From Priapulus caudatus (lineage: Eukaryota > Priapulida > Priapulimorpha > Priapulimorphida > Priapulidae): a stretch of 43,882 nucleotides of DNA. Of the stretch, positions 1 to 10,800 are shown one piece after another. The DNA is taken from NCBI RefSeq assembly GCF_000485595.1, contig NW_014577091.1, forward strand, positions 448,021 through 491,902. The letters are read 5' to 3'. The number at the start of each line of letters is the position of its first letter. The first letter of the stretch is position 1. The notes beneath the pieces are model-generated. The model searched no databases. It was not told the DNA's origin and saw only the letters and a list, made by a program, of their open reading frames with translations. Made by a program: the position numbers and the translations under genes.

Positions 1-23
1 GAAACCCCCATAGAGCGCCCCCG

Positions 24-59
24 CCACGGCTGCGCCGTGGGCACCTGGCCTTCGGCCAG
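24..59. repeat. Two adjacent short perfect hairpins
   Basis: CCACGGC-TGC-GCCGTGG (24-40) is followed four bases later by CTGGCC-TTC-GGCCAG (45-59). Both are perfect stems with three-base loops. A similar paired structure occurs at 67-99 of the 4.4-kb block (4467-4499). They are probably parts of dispersed repeats; no function is assigned. Confidence 0.5.
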
Positions 60-336
60 CTGTTTGTCGACATCTGTTATTGATGCTAAATCGCCTAACC
101 AATGTTTATTTGCTTCCGCCGGCCCTGTATACTGCTCCCATATACCTGAAAAAACTCTTCAAGGAAATTGAAGAGCTTGCTAGAAAACGATAAGATAAAG
201 ATAAGATAAAGCTTTATTTTCATCGGTATAATGTATAACATGTGAACATGAGCCCTGACAGCTCTTAGACCGATATCTAACAGGAGTTAAAAAAAAAAAA
301 AAAGGTGTAAAAATACATGATTTGATACATTATGTG

Positions 337-388
337 AAAAAATGTGGAACACTTCACGAATTTGCGTGTCATCCTTGCTGCAGGGGCC

Positions 389-428
<40 letters not shown>
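337..428 (-). pseudogene. U6 snRNA copy, 5'-truncated
   Basis: The minus strand matches U6 snRNA from the ACATATACTAAAATT segment through the ACAGAG-box region (GATACAGAGAAGATTAGC), the AGC catalytic triad region and the 3' stem (AAATTCGTGAAG), ending in a T run at 342-337. The conserved 5' stem-loop of U6 is missing. In its place (429-465) are three imperfect copies of GGGATTCTT on the plus strand. There is an extra base in the CCTGCGCAAGG segment (it reads CCTGCAGCAAGG here) and a change near the 3' end (GTGTTCCA instead of GCGTTCCA). The missing 5' end and the insertion make a dead copy, or the head of a retro-element, more likely than an active gene. Confidence 0.8.
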
Positions 429-465
429 ACAAGGGATTCTTGGGATTCTTCTTGGGATTCTCGAT

Positions 466-1344
466 TTAAATGAAAACAATGAAAACAATACTGAAATACT
501 ATGTGAACTAATTTATACATACAAAGCTGTATATATCTGATCAATTGCCCAGTCAGAGACACCGTACGTCACCACCTGAGCAATCTGACTGACCAAGCAC
601 GAGCACCGCACGCAAACACGAGTTACTGAAATTCCACACTATATTGAACACTGGTTATGTTATTACAATTTACACGTCGTTATTCACCGGCCTGTGATGC
701 GCGCCCCTCTCATTTTGACAACCGAAACGCTACCGGCATAGTGGTACTAGAGCATATAAACTGAACAACCAGAGCGAATCGCAGCAAATCCTCTGTAATC
801 CGTACGCAGCATACTCTACTAAATATGAGCTAGATGTAAACCGTGAAATCTAACGTGGAAAGCATGTCGTTGCACGAATTAACTTTATCGCTTCAACGTT
901 CAACGAGTACGAAACCGGGTAAGAACGTTGCTTCGATCAATAATACTTACCTATGAGTTGCTAGTATTGACTTCCGAAAATAAAACCAACGTTGACTACG
1001 GAAAAAATCACGATTACATGGTATCAGTAGGCCTGCGCCCGTTAACGGCCCAAACAACAGGCAAGACTGTTGATTAAAAATACATATACGTGCGCGGCTG
1101 TGTGCGTGTTTGGGTGCGTGTAACATGTTAATAAGTTTTACAATATTGATAGTAAATCCTACGCTGAATCCTCATAGAGGATATATAGACCGTAGGCCTA
1201 CAATTAAGACATTCCATTACATTACAACACAAAAGATGCAACCTAAACTCCTGGGGGGGGGGTACTCTCTGTTAGAACATTACGCCATGTGCATTCTCAC
1301 TAAAAATAATAGGCCCCCTAGTCACTAGTGCGAACTGCACATTG
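466..1344. other. Intergenic, no gene seen
   Basis: Only short open frames without coding character are present. There is a nine-base G run at about 1253-1261 and no recognisable element. Confidence 0.5.
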
Positions 1345-1450
1345 GAAAACCCTACCCACTATTGCAGACACAATTGAAGAATACCACCCCCTATTGCATA
1401 CACAATGAAAATATCCCACCCCTATTGCATACACAATGAAAGAGTCCTAC
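1345..1450. repeat. Tandem repeat, about 3 units of 33-40 bp
   Basis: Units built on CCCCTATTGCATACACAATG (the first reads CACTATTGCAGACACAATTG) occur three times in a row, separated by A-rich and CC-rich spacers. Confidence 0.7.
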
Positions 1451-1808
1451 CAGGGGTCCTCCTACACACGGCCGGAGGAAGGAAAAGAGAGATTATTTAT
1501 CACATTATGAGAATTTATTTGCCACAGCTTAAAATACTCAACTAAGTTACATTGGGGTTACATTACACTGAACTTGGTCACAACTGCATCACAGCTAACC
1601 TCCTTGTATTGTATCATCTGCATAGACAACTCACCTCTATTTTCTCAAAAATGACAAGTTCAATTTCAGGAGCAGCTATGCCCGGGCAGGTATACACCGA
1701 GAGGCTGTAATATATTACATTTCTTTTAAATTTCAAGTGCATGTTACCTCCCCAGCAAGCCATCAATGAGAAGGTCTATGTTGTTGAACATAAAATCTGT
1801 CAGCCATG

Positions 1809-1986
1809 CAGGGGCGTAGCCAGCTAGCCTTTCCAAGAGGGGGGATTCCAAACCTACTATATACTAATAAAACTTCGTTAACATTTTCGTTTCATGCTTT
1901 AATATACACTGTATCAGATATTTGCTATTTTGATACAAACCAGGGGGATTCCGGAATGCCTGGAATCACCCCTGGCTACGCCCCTG
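1809..1986. mobile_element. Small TIR element, hAT-like MITE
   Basis: The ends are perfect inverted copies of CAGGGGCGTAGCCAG. A second inverted block (AGGGGGATTCC-like) sits inside each end. The element is 178 bp, non-coding, and flanked on both sides by CCATG (1804-1808 and 1987-1991), read as a target-site duplication. The CAGGGG terminus is typical of hAT-type elements, but a 5-bp duplication is shorter than the usual 8 bp, so the superfamily is tentative. The open frame spanning it is not a gene. Confidence 0.75.
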
Positions 1987-1991
1987 CCATG

Positions 1992-3113
1992 TACATACTG
2001 TATGTATAAATGCAGAATAAAACCTGGTAATAAAATAAACTTGAATTGAATTACTAAATTTGAAACTGTGAGTCCAAATATCTAACACAAATAGCAAGCT
2101 GGGTGAATGGCAACTCCCAATCCTGCTCCCAATTCCCCTTGCCCTGTTTATTTAGGGATGGGCTGCCCGTTCGGGGTCTGGGGCGGGGTACTATGTGGTT
2201 CGTCATGAGGGGGGCCTACTGCGGGCGCGGTGCTTGACTTGAACAATCCCGAGGGCTTATTGCGGGATTAGCTTTGTAAAGGGGGGCCTATTTGCTCCTG
2301 CGCTGGCCTGCTTTAGAAGTTGAAAAACACCCCCATAACTCGCAAAATTTGGAACGCACATGGGGTAATAACGGCATATATAGTGACCCCCCCCCCGGGC
2401 CTAAACTACATATAATCAATGCACCAAAACCACATAAACGAACAAGTTGCTCTTCGCAGTAGTTCATTATTCATTATCTTTTTGCAGATTACTGTTAGTC
2501 CATGTATAAAATACTTACTTTCAGATAATGAAACTGTGCAAGTCACCGATTGCGAACACATCTTTATCATGTATATTTATCACGCATCAAGATCATCACC
2601 TCGTAATTAACCCCATAACAACAGCTATCAATCTTTTAACTGACAGTTTGTCATAGCGCTGAAATTTAATTGTGAATCAACTGATGATCGATGAAACTTA
2701 ATGGCCGAATCACTAATGTGTAAAACACAACTTTAGTGACATGACGTCAGTTGTATTGCATTGTGTCAGTATTTATATACATAGAGAAATTAACCTTTCC
2801 CTGCAGTACATTAAAACTTGCACAACACTGTTATTAATTTAATGCACAAAAACAGGAGATATGAACTATGACAGGCACATACGAAACAAACCACACTTTC
2901 AATTGAATGAAATTTCATTTCATTGATTTCCAAAATGATCGACTTGCAAACAAAGTTTTGAAACATGTTTTGTTACTAACTCTTGCTAACTATGGTTTTT
3001 CCAGAAGCGAGTATCTTTACATAGGGCATTCATTCTGGGAGGTCAAAGTTCTTCTATCCACCATAGCCCAATTAAAAGCTAACAGCACGTGCATACGCCA
3101 GGTGTAAACATGC
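1992..3113. other. Intergenic; 3' flank of the 3114-4040 gene
   Basis: No coding region is supported. Poly-G/C-rich stretches lie at about 2150-2400 (an eleven-base C run near 2386). A minus-strand ATTAAA at 2843-2838, about 270 bases past the stop of the next gene, could be its polyadenylation signal; this is weak evidence. Confidence 0.4.
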
Positions 3114-4040
3114 TTATCTGCCACCCTGCTGGTACTGACGCTGCCTCTGGCTTCGCATCTCCCTCGGCTGTGTGAAATTCGATGTCAAGTTCATGCCACT
3201 GGCTGGCCCAGCAACTGTTGATTGCAACGTTCTTGCGATGGACACCGAGTCTGGTGATATTAACCCGCCATGCAACTGCGGACGTGCTATCGAATTGCTT
3301 GGGGCGTGTGTGTGGATTGGTGGCAGCACCTCTGGGGTAGTCCTTGAAGAACTAGGTAGCGACTCAGCGTTCACGTTTTTAACTTTCTGTTTGTTCATCT
3401 TGAAATGCCAGTCTATAGGGGGTATGGGGCCAACGCCTCTTTGCTCCATTTCTCTGCGCTCCAGAAAAAACTGCCGAACATAGCCTTTTGATAAACCTGC
3501 AATTGGAAAAGATTACTTTACTACGTGTGTAATATGAAACATAATTCCTCCACTAATAAATGAAGCTTGTAAAACCTACAAACTTTCCATAAATCAACTA
3601 ATTCTTAGTTGAAAGAACAGGGCATTATATTTTCTTTCACACTTAGATTAGATGAACATTTTATTCCTTTAAGCAATGGTCCTGATTAAATGGTGAATTC
3701 AACTCTTTTTTTCAAAGACGTCGTTTAAGCGATTTTCTCATTTATCCGAGGCTAGATATGGCAGAGATCACTGTGTCAAGGAAACATAGTGTTACATACT
3801 ATTAGTAGAGTTGGCCCTCCTCATAATGCCTTGGTAGGGACTACCAAGAGTCTTCTCCATCGCCCTCCTTGTGTGGTTGTCGTACATCTCTGATAGCTTC
3901 CGTTCCTTCTCCTGCAGTTGCCTCTGCTGGAAGCCCTGCTGCAGTTGATCGAGACTAAACGTGCGCCTCGTCTTCCTCAGCTCATTATCTGACGTCAGTG
4001 GGCTGTGACACACGCCCAAGTCCTGTCCCCAGTTAGCCAT
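3114..4040 (-). CDS. Two-exon gene, polar coiled-coil-like protein, 207 aa
   Basis: Exon 1 is 4040-3800 and exon 2 is 3496-3114, joined across a 303-bp intron. The donor is ATA|GTATGT, the acceptor TTGCAG|GT, and the junction codon A+GT keeps the frame. The start chosen is the ATG at 4040 (MANWGQDLGVCHSP). It lies 20 bases inside a stretch preceded by a good acceptor (CCCCTACAG), so a 5' exon, probably untranslated, should exist upstream; an upstream coding extension through YRWHTDHT is not excluded. Residues about 25-65 are rich in Q, K, R and E and look helical (SLDQLQQGFQQRQLQEKER). Exon 2 begins with a conserved-looking block (LSKGYVRQFFLERREMEQRG, then PIPPIDWHF) followed by a low-complexity Ser/Pro/Gln tail. 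There is no signal peptide or membrane segment. I do not recognise the family. The clean splice junction argues for a real gene, but function is unknown. Confidence 0.75.
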
Positions 4041-4407
4041 CGTGTGATCAGTGTGCCATCTGTAGGGGAAACATGTTGACAAACGTGCATGTAGGTCTTA
4101 ACACAATTGCTCGCCGAAAACGAAATTCAAAGACTGATGCAAACAAGCTGGCGAGTTGAATCTGACTCGACCATCTCACGTGTGAATGTAAACACACAAC
4201 ACCGGAGGAATAGTTAACTCCAAATTCGTAAATAATACATTTCTATGAATACTTTATACCAACGCACATATTAAAAAAAAAGTAGCAACAGATAGCTCGC
4301 TAAACATACTCTATCTAATTAATTTGTCGTATTTTAACATGTTTCTGGTTCGATACATTTATAAATGATTAATTATCAATATAAAGCCATCAAAATAATA
4401 CCAATGA
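4041..4407. other. Upstream region of the 3114-4040 gene
   Basis: A minus-strand splice acceptor (CCCCTACAG) ends at about 4060, implying an upstream exon that I could not locate. A CACGTG E-box lies near 4179. No other gene is seen. Confidence 0.4.
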
Positions 4408-4723
4408 CAGGGCTCTGCAGGGGTAGCTATAAAAATGAGTGAGATTTATTATGAATCAGAAAATCTAAGGCTGAAAGCCTTCGCGCCGCAGGCGTGAAGG
4501 GAGGGGATTAGCAAAATCAGTCGCTGGGTGCGCCACAAGTAATAAATGTCGAGATTCCCGTGCCTTGTGTCCCGCGCTTTTCGGCAAAATTCGGCTAACG
4601 CAACGAAGAAAAACTGGATTCTTGCGTGAGATTTTTGGGGACTATCAGAAATGTGCGTGAGAGCGTGAGATTGTGCTGAATTGCGTTAATCTCACGCCAA
4701 ATGCGTGAGGCTTGTGAGCCCTG
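4408..4723. mobile_element. Putative hAT-like MITE
   Basis: The stretch starts CAGGGCTC and ends GAGCCCTG (8-bp inverted termini). It is non-coding, with internal GCGTGAGA-type repeats on its right side and the paired hairpins AAGGCT-GAA-AGCCTT (4467-4481) and CTTCGCGCC-GCA-GGCGTGAAG (4479-4499). The flanks CAATGA and CAATGG could be an imperfect duplication, so the boundaries are tentative. Confidence 0.5.
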
Positions 4724-5541
4724 CAATGGAACACACTGTAGTTAAAATAATTGCATTAGAACTCATGGTACTAAACATAGTACACAAGCAGTGCGAACAG
4801 AACACAATGAAGTAATAGCAGGTAATAAGTAAAAACGTGAATAACCTAGCTCAACAATATATAAATAAATATAATCATAATCTTTGCCAGAAAGATTTGC
4901 ATAATACTATTATTATATCTGACAATATAAGCAGTTTTGCTAACTTAAGTAGCATAGAGCAGACCTAGCATAAACAACCAGCAATAACTACCAGAAATTA
5001 TATATAACTTCATAATTGCCTTAAAATCTGGCTACATATTTTCCAGTTACACACATATGAAAGACCATCTTACCAAGCTAGGTAATGCCACGAAGAATTT
5101 TCACTATATTTGAGACACGGTGCACGAATCATCTCATGCACATAGGAGAGCTACACTTGTTCATTCACTCGTGTCTGCCAATATTGCTGCACAATGTTCA
5201 CAAGTTTTCAATTCTCCGGATTATTGCAGTCTGAGTCGTGATAGTGAGAGCACATAAACACCGATAATCATGCACTCTCTCTCTCTCTATATCGCTATGA
5301 ATTCCATCATGTACTGCACCACTTCAGAACACACATGATCCTGAACATTCTGGATGCAATCCTTAGCATCCTAGAACCGCACAGTAACATCCCCCACTAG
5401 CATTTAATGAGCATGCACAGATCACGGTCATTTATTGATCGACTAACAATTTATTGATAAGACCTGGTAAGACACCTGACTGCTACTGTCAGTAGTGTCA
5501 ACTTATGTAATCCTTCTTCAGGCTGATCATCTATTATTGCA
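4724..5541. other. AT-rich intergenic, no gene seen
   Basis: Short simple-sequence tracts only, for example (CT)n at 5275-5290. No exon-like or RNA-gene signal is found. Confidence 0.5.
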
Positions 5542-5777
5542 GCTGAAGGGGTCGTTGTCGTATCAGGTACTACATATATGTACCCGAGGTACATATATGT
5601 ATACACAAAGTGTACCAGACTTGTACTACAGAAGTCTACCCTAGCTAACACTAACCCTAATCCTAAACATACCTCATATAAAAATATAAACATAATACTA
5701 AACAACCTAAAACTACCTCGGGTACATATATCTCTTGATATATATGTAGTACCTGATATGACAACGACCCTTCGTGC
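5542..5777. mobile_element. 236-bp TIR element with 9-bp target duplication
   Basis: The arms at 5549-5594 and 5712-5773 are inverted copies sharing GGGTCGTTGTC, then (A/G)TATCAGGTACTACATATAT and GTACCCGAGGTA. The direct repeat ATTATTGCA flanks it at 5533-5541 and 5778-5786. The centre holds degenerate CCCTAA-like units. There is no transposase. The 9-bp duplication suggests the Mutator-like group; this is inference from its length only. Open frames on both strands across it are by-products of the palindrome. Confidence 0.75.
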
Positions 5778-6224
5778 ATTATTGCACGCGGCTGAAAATT
5801 GACGAATGCAGGGACTAATAAACTTTTTATGACATATATAGCACACCGAGCTATTACAATCCTGTACTAACAGTGGATGAAGGACAACTACATAAATTAA
5901 ACAGCTCACAAAGCTTTGCTTTAAGACTGAGCCTGGGTGTGAATAAATATTAGAACATGTTAGGTTTACAGCACTAGAAATTAATCCAAAGGCAATCCTT
6001 ATCAACGTCATTTAACCATTTTCTGCTCATATACTCAGTTCTGTGTTATACCCCAGTGTACAATATGTAAATATGTCAGTATATCATTAGAGGCATATCA
6101 GTAAAAACAAAGACTTCATTTGCTAGTGACGTACATCTACTACTCCGAAGTAATGGCACAAGTAACAAAATACATAGAACCATGAACATATCTATACTAT
6201 GTAGATGGCTCTGCCCAGGATTTT

Positions 6225-6498
6225 TTAGTGCCGGGCGCATCCAGTTGCGACGAAGTTGGAAGATGCAAGCGCTGTAGGCGCGAAGACAATCTAGGGGGGT
6301 CCGGGGCATGCCCCACCGGAAAATTTTAAATTTTGGATAGTCTGAAACTCAATTTCCTGCATTCTGAGCAATAAAAAGCCCATATATCACTTCTTTTCTT
6401 TTTTTTAATATCAAAAATTAGTGCCGGGCGGAGATATATAGTGCCGGGCGGCAACCGCGAGTGCCGGGCATACCCGCCCACCGCCGCCCACCGCGGGC
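6225..6498. repeat. GTGCCGGGCG repeats and GC palindrome
   Basis: GTGCCGGGCG occurs at 6228, then in tandem at about 6421 and 6442 (about 21-bp spacing), with a related GTGCCGGGCA at 6462. At 6290-6325 lies GGGGGGTCCGGGGCATGCCC followed by CACCGG and AAAATTTT, a palindromic motif resembling dispersed repeats of marine invertebrates. There is no coding potential. Confidence 0.5.
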
Positions 6499-6500
6499 AG

Positions 6501-6821
6501 AAACCTGTAGGTATGCATGATCATAAAAACGTTCATGCTACAAGTGGTGAGCAATGATTTATCTGCAGAACATTCACGTATATTTGCACAAATACCCAAC
6601 TTTCTAGCAGGCAGTTGTGTTATTTACACATGCCAAACACACATCAACACCACCTGGCACACAAACACTTCCACAGAAATACACTATCATGACTATGCCT
6701 ATATTTACGTAACTAAATCAATAACCCAGGGTGGGAAACCTGTATTCAATGGTATGTTGTATGCGGGACAGCTGAAATAAAACAGTGCTGTGAATCTTTT
6801 GTTTAAATATAAAAGGATTGA

Positions 6822-6865
<44 letters not shown>
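6501..6865. repeat. Non-genic stretch ending in a TA/CA microsatellite
   Basis: No gene is seen up to 6820. From 6821 to 6865 the sequence is (TA)n followed by (CA)n. Confidence 0.6.
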
Positions 6866-6866
<1 letters not shown>

Positions 6867-7428
6867 GTAGAAGTCCAAAAATCCAGGCTGCTCCAGGGGT
6901 AAAAATTAACTTTTGAACACGGGAGTCCAACGAACAAAAAGAGGGAGGCTGTGGCAAAATGAGGGAGCCCGCAGTCTGAGGTTCAAAATTTAAAAGATAT
7001 TAACAATAACGCATACATGTGCTTATTTTTAAGATTCATGCAATAGCACGTCTACCAAATTTTCTTTGTACATTAGCTGAAAAAATATGGTAATTCTGCG
7101 AGGCCGTGCTTTGGAACGAATTAGTTAGTATGGCAGAATTTTCAGGGAGTCACACAGACTCCTGCATATGTCAAATCAGGGAGTCCGACAGTAAATCAGA
7201 GAGTATTTGACTCCATTAATTTCGCACCCTGAGAGCGTGTAACGCTTGAAATCATGTTTAAAAATGAACACTGTAAAAGAAAAATACGGTAAACAAATGA
7301 AAGATGAAGTTATTTTATACAAATTATTTATTTTTAGTTTATCAACAATTTTAAGTTTGAGAGTTTTTGAAAAGTCCGGATTCTCGGATGGTTCGGATTT
7401 CTGGCATCCAGACTTTTGGACTTCTACT
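6866..7428. mobile_element. Putative 0.56-kb TIR element
   Basis: AGTAGAAGTCCAAAA at 6866-6880 is repeated in perfect inverted orientation at 7414-7428, and related bases continue inward (ATCCAGG against GTCTGGATGCC). The right end has several ATCCG-like motifs, reminiscent of pogo/Tigger termini, and is followed by TA; the left flank is a microsatellite, so no target duplication can be read. It is non-coding. Superfamily placement is tentative. Confidence 0.45.
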
Positions 7429-7867
7429 ATATAATATGTAAACATTAGATTAATAAAGAGTGATAAGAATGTGCCTATATTTATGTAATTTATCACTGAA
7501 AATACAAGCCCTAGCTAGAATGTGTGGATAAATATACCCCAAACATTATTGATTGCCAATTTCTATGGCGAACATGTAGGGACAAAAACGTGTGACAGGC
7601 AATCGGTACAAGCACACAAAACTATTTACCTAGCATACACGGTCAAACATGTGCTAAAAAATATAGGCATCCGTACTTTGACAAAAAACACAAACATTTT
7701 TCTGCAATTTTCAAGATGGGGACAAATGATACAATACACCATTACGACTACAACACAGTATGACTGCAAAAAGTAATTTTACTGCGATAGATATATAGAC
7801 ATTACGTATAACTAAATTGGGTACAATGAGAATACCTGCAAGATTTCCTCAATCAGTTGTTCTGTAG
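7429..7867. other. 3' flank of GPATCH11
   Basis: No coding region. A minus-strand AATAAA (TTTATT on the plus strand at 7327-7332), about 540 bases past the GPATCH11 stop, is a candidate polyadenylation signal but lies in AT-rich DNA. Confidence 0.35.
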
Positions 7868-10800
7868 CTATTTGTGTGCTATCGCTGTATCGCCAGGACA
7901 ATTCTGCTTCATGTCTTCTTGATCTAGAGAACAAAACAATATACATGGCCGAGTATAGTGATGGTTAGCCTGGTGAAGATAGCAATATACATACAATGAT
8001 CACGCAATGATGGGAATGCTTATTTAAACATAATATTAACTAATATTTCTTGGTGCATCCTGTAGTGTAAAAAGGATACATTTATGGTACAAAAGAATCT
8101 CCTGAAATTGTATAATGACAGACAACTTCTATATATATATTATTGTTATAAAACTAAATTTATGGAAAATTTCAAAGCCTCTTCGAGTGGGGCACTTAAT
8201 AGCTTTGACTGAAAATTAGAAATGAAAGCAGATGAAACAAGCGCCGCAGAGCGACTGGGCTCATCTGAGGTGTGTTGCTACAGTTATGAACGTAAAATTT
8301 CAGTCGTGCGTAGTGACACATTTGCTAGGCGCAGATATGCAGATACGCAGTTGCGTACACATCATTTCAGCAACCTTCTGCATTCTGTATACTTCCCAAA
8401 TCCCATTAGTTGATACAAATCGCGTGCCTGAAACTCCTGTTTTATGGTGCATTGTGACCCTAAACCAAACCCTATTAAAAAATTGTTTTAATTGTTGTAA
8501 AAAATTATTTGTTGTTATGAAATGGTTGCAAATAAATCATGTAAATATTTGCCTTAAATGGAAAGAAATAGTTAAATGGATAAAGATAGAAAAATACAAA
8601 AAACAGGTAAATCATAAAAAATCTGATGGGATTCGATCCAAGGACCTTTGAGCCGTAATCCTGTGCTGTAGCCGATTAGGCTATCGAGGCATATTGGCTT
8701 TCCAGATTATGGATGTTTCACTGTGACATCATTGAGGCAGTTCAGGAATCCATGTTTAACCCTCCTCTTGAGAGTCAAAAGGTTATCCGACACTTACTCT
8801 TTGCATTTCAGTGAAAAGTACATTTCATGGTCCTTTCATGCAATAAAGCCATAAAAATGGTAGGTCACTGCTGAAATAAAAAAGTTTTCTAATCGCTCCG
8901 TCAGACCATGTCCTCAGAAAATGTCTAAAATCTGCCCTATGCCCCATTGACCTTTGACCTGTGACCTCCAATTTCCACACAGCGATGATATGCACCGACT
9001 ATCACGAGCCTAGGTCGAGCCGTTGAGATTTGTGCCGCAATTCTGCATTTCCTCCCTATACCTTAAGTTAAGGAGGGAATGTTCCCCCTTCTTTTACACC
9101 TCTTGACCTTTGACCTTTGACCCCAGCTTTAACACCCCAACTCGTTTTCGGATTACCCCCCACGTCCCGTATATCGTGACCGTACGTTGAGCGGTTTGTG
9201 CCCAACTGTTGACGGACGGACGGCACGCACGGACAATCATGCGATTCTACAAGCTGCATCTGACTACGTCAGAAGAGCTAATAATAAGTAAGTAAATATG
9301 AATAATGAAGCAGTGATATAAGATATACATAAATTATAGCGTCTTTCTAAATCATGGTAAACAAGATTCATTTGTAGACACATATTTATGTGTGTACACG
9401 GATGTGTCCTGCAATTCAGATACACTATATCACAAGTCATGCTCAGATGCTGAATGCATGCTTTGCCACAAAAATTCCTGGCACACATAATAAATGCACA
9501 CTGTCAAACAGAACGTGCATATTATCATCACGTTTCAATCGTTATGATTCGTGCAAACCACGAATATTCGTTGCACGCAGACTAGTGGACAATAGTTCGC
9601 AATCGGGTGCGTGTGAGTGTGGAGCAGCTGACATAACATAACACCCCCCCTATAAACAACATTGACGACTGCGGGCTAGATCTGCGCGTAGGCGCTGCTG
9701 CGCAACCACTGCACACGGACCCAATCTCGCCCACACACTTCTTAAGCAGAGAGCTTGCGACGGTCGCGCACACCACACTTCAGCATGCATCTCCGGCTGC
9801 TGTGCGCCGCGGCATGCCTTCTTGCATCCATTGCAGATTCGTCGTTGCCGCCGCCCCCCGGTGGCGGCTTGCGCGTGACGGCGGTGGGCGTCGCATTGCC
9901 ACCGGCGCGCCACGACGCGCAGCTTCACGGCGCGCACCTGCGCTACACGTCGTGGGTGTGCAGCGCCGCCGACGTCGCCGTCGACCGGCTTCTCGTTCAC
10001 GCGCTCTCGACGCTCGCCGGCTACCTCAACTACTCCTACACGGTCACGCGCTTCTGCGACGTCGGCATCGACGCCGTGCTGGCGGCGGCGCAGGACGGCC
10101 GCATCGACATCATCGGAAGCATCGTGCAGACGGAAAACTACCTCGACCGCGTGCTCTACCTCAGGCCGATCATCCACGACAAGTTCAAGATGATCATCAA
10201 GATCCCGCCGCGCGACCGCACGGCGAGCCTCGGCATCCTGACGCCCTTCGAGGACGAGGTGTGGGCGCTCATCTGCGTGTGTGGCGCGAGCGCAGTCGCC
10301 CTCCTCACCGCGCTCGCGCTGCGCGGCAGCGCCGCCTCCCCCTGGCGAGTCGCGACGCGCGCCACCACCTTCGTCGTCGGCTCCCTCGTGTGCCAGGGCG
10401 GCACGTACATGGCGGCGCGCAGACCCACGCGCGTCTTTGTCGCCATCTGGTGGACATTCGGCGTCATCACGTCGGCGATGTACACGGCGATCATCGTCAG
10501 CCTGCTCGCCGTCTCCACGAAGTTCGAGTTCCCGTTCACGAGCATCCAGGGGGCGCTCGAGTCGCCCATGCTGCCGATCGTCATACGCGACTTCTCGGGC
10601 ATGCAGCTGCTGAAGAGCAACGATCCCGATTCCTTCTACGGCAAGCTGTGGGCGAAGGTGTTGTCGCACCCACAGGGAATCGTCGAGTCGCTCGAAGAAG
10701 CTTTCGACCTCGTAGAGACGGGAGATTACACTCTCTTCAACTCGAAGGTGTTTGCAAGACTCAACCTGAACAGCAACTCCAGCAACGCCGCCGACTGCCG

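Noticed and set aside
5451-6011. 186-codon minus-strand frame
   Set aside because: It runs through an inverted-repeat transposon and its target duplications; no protein family is recognised.
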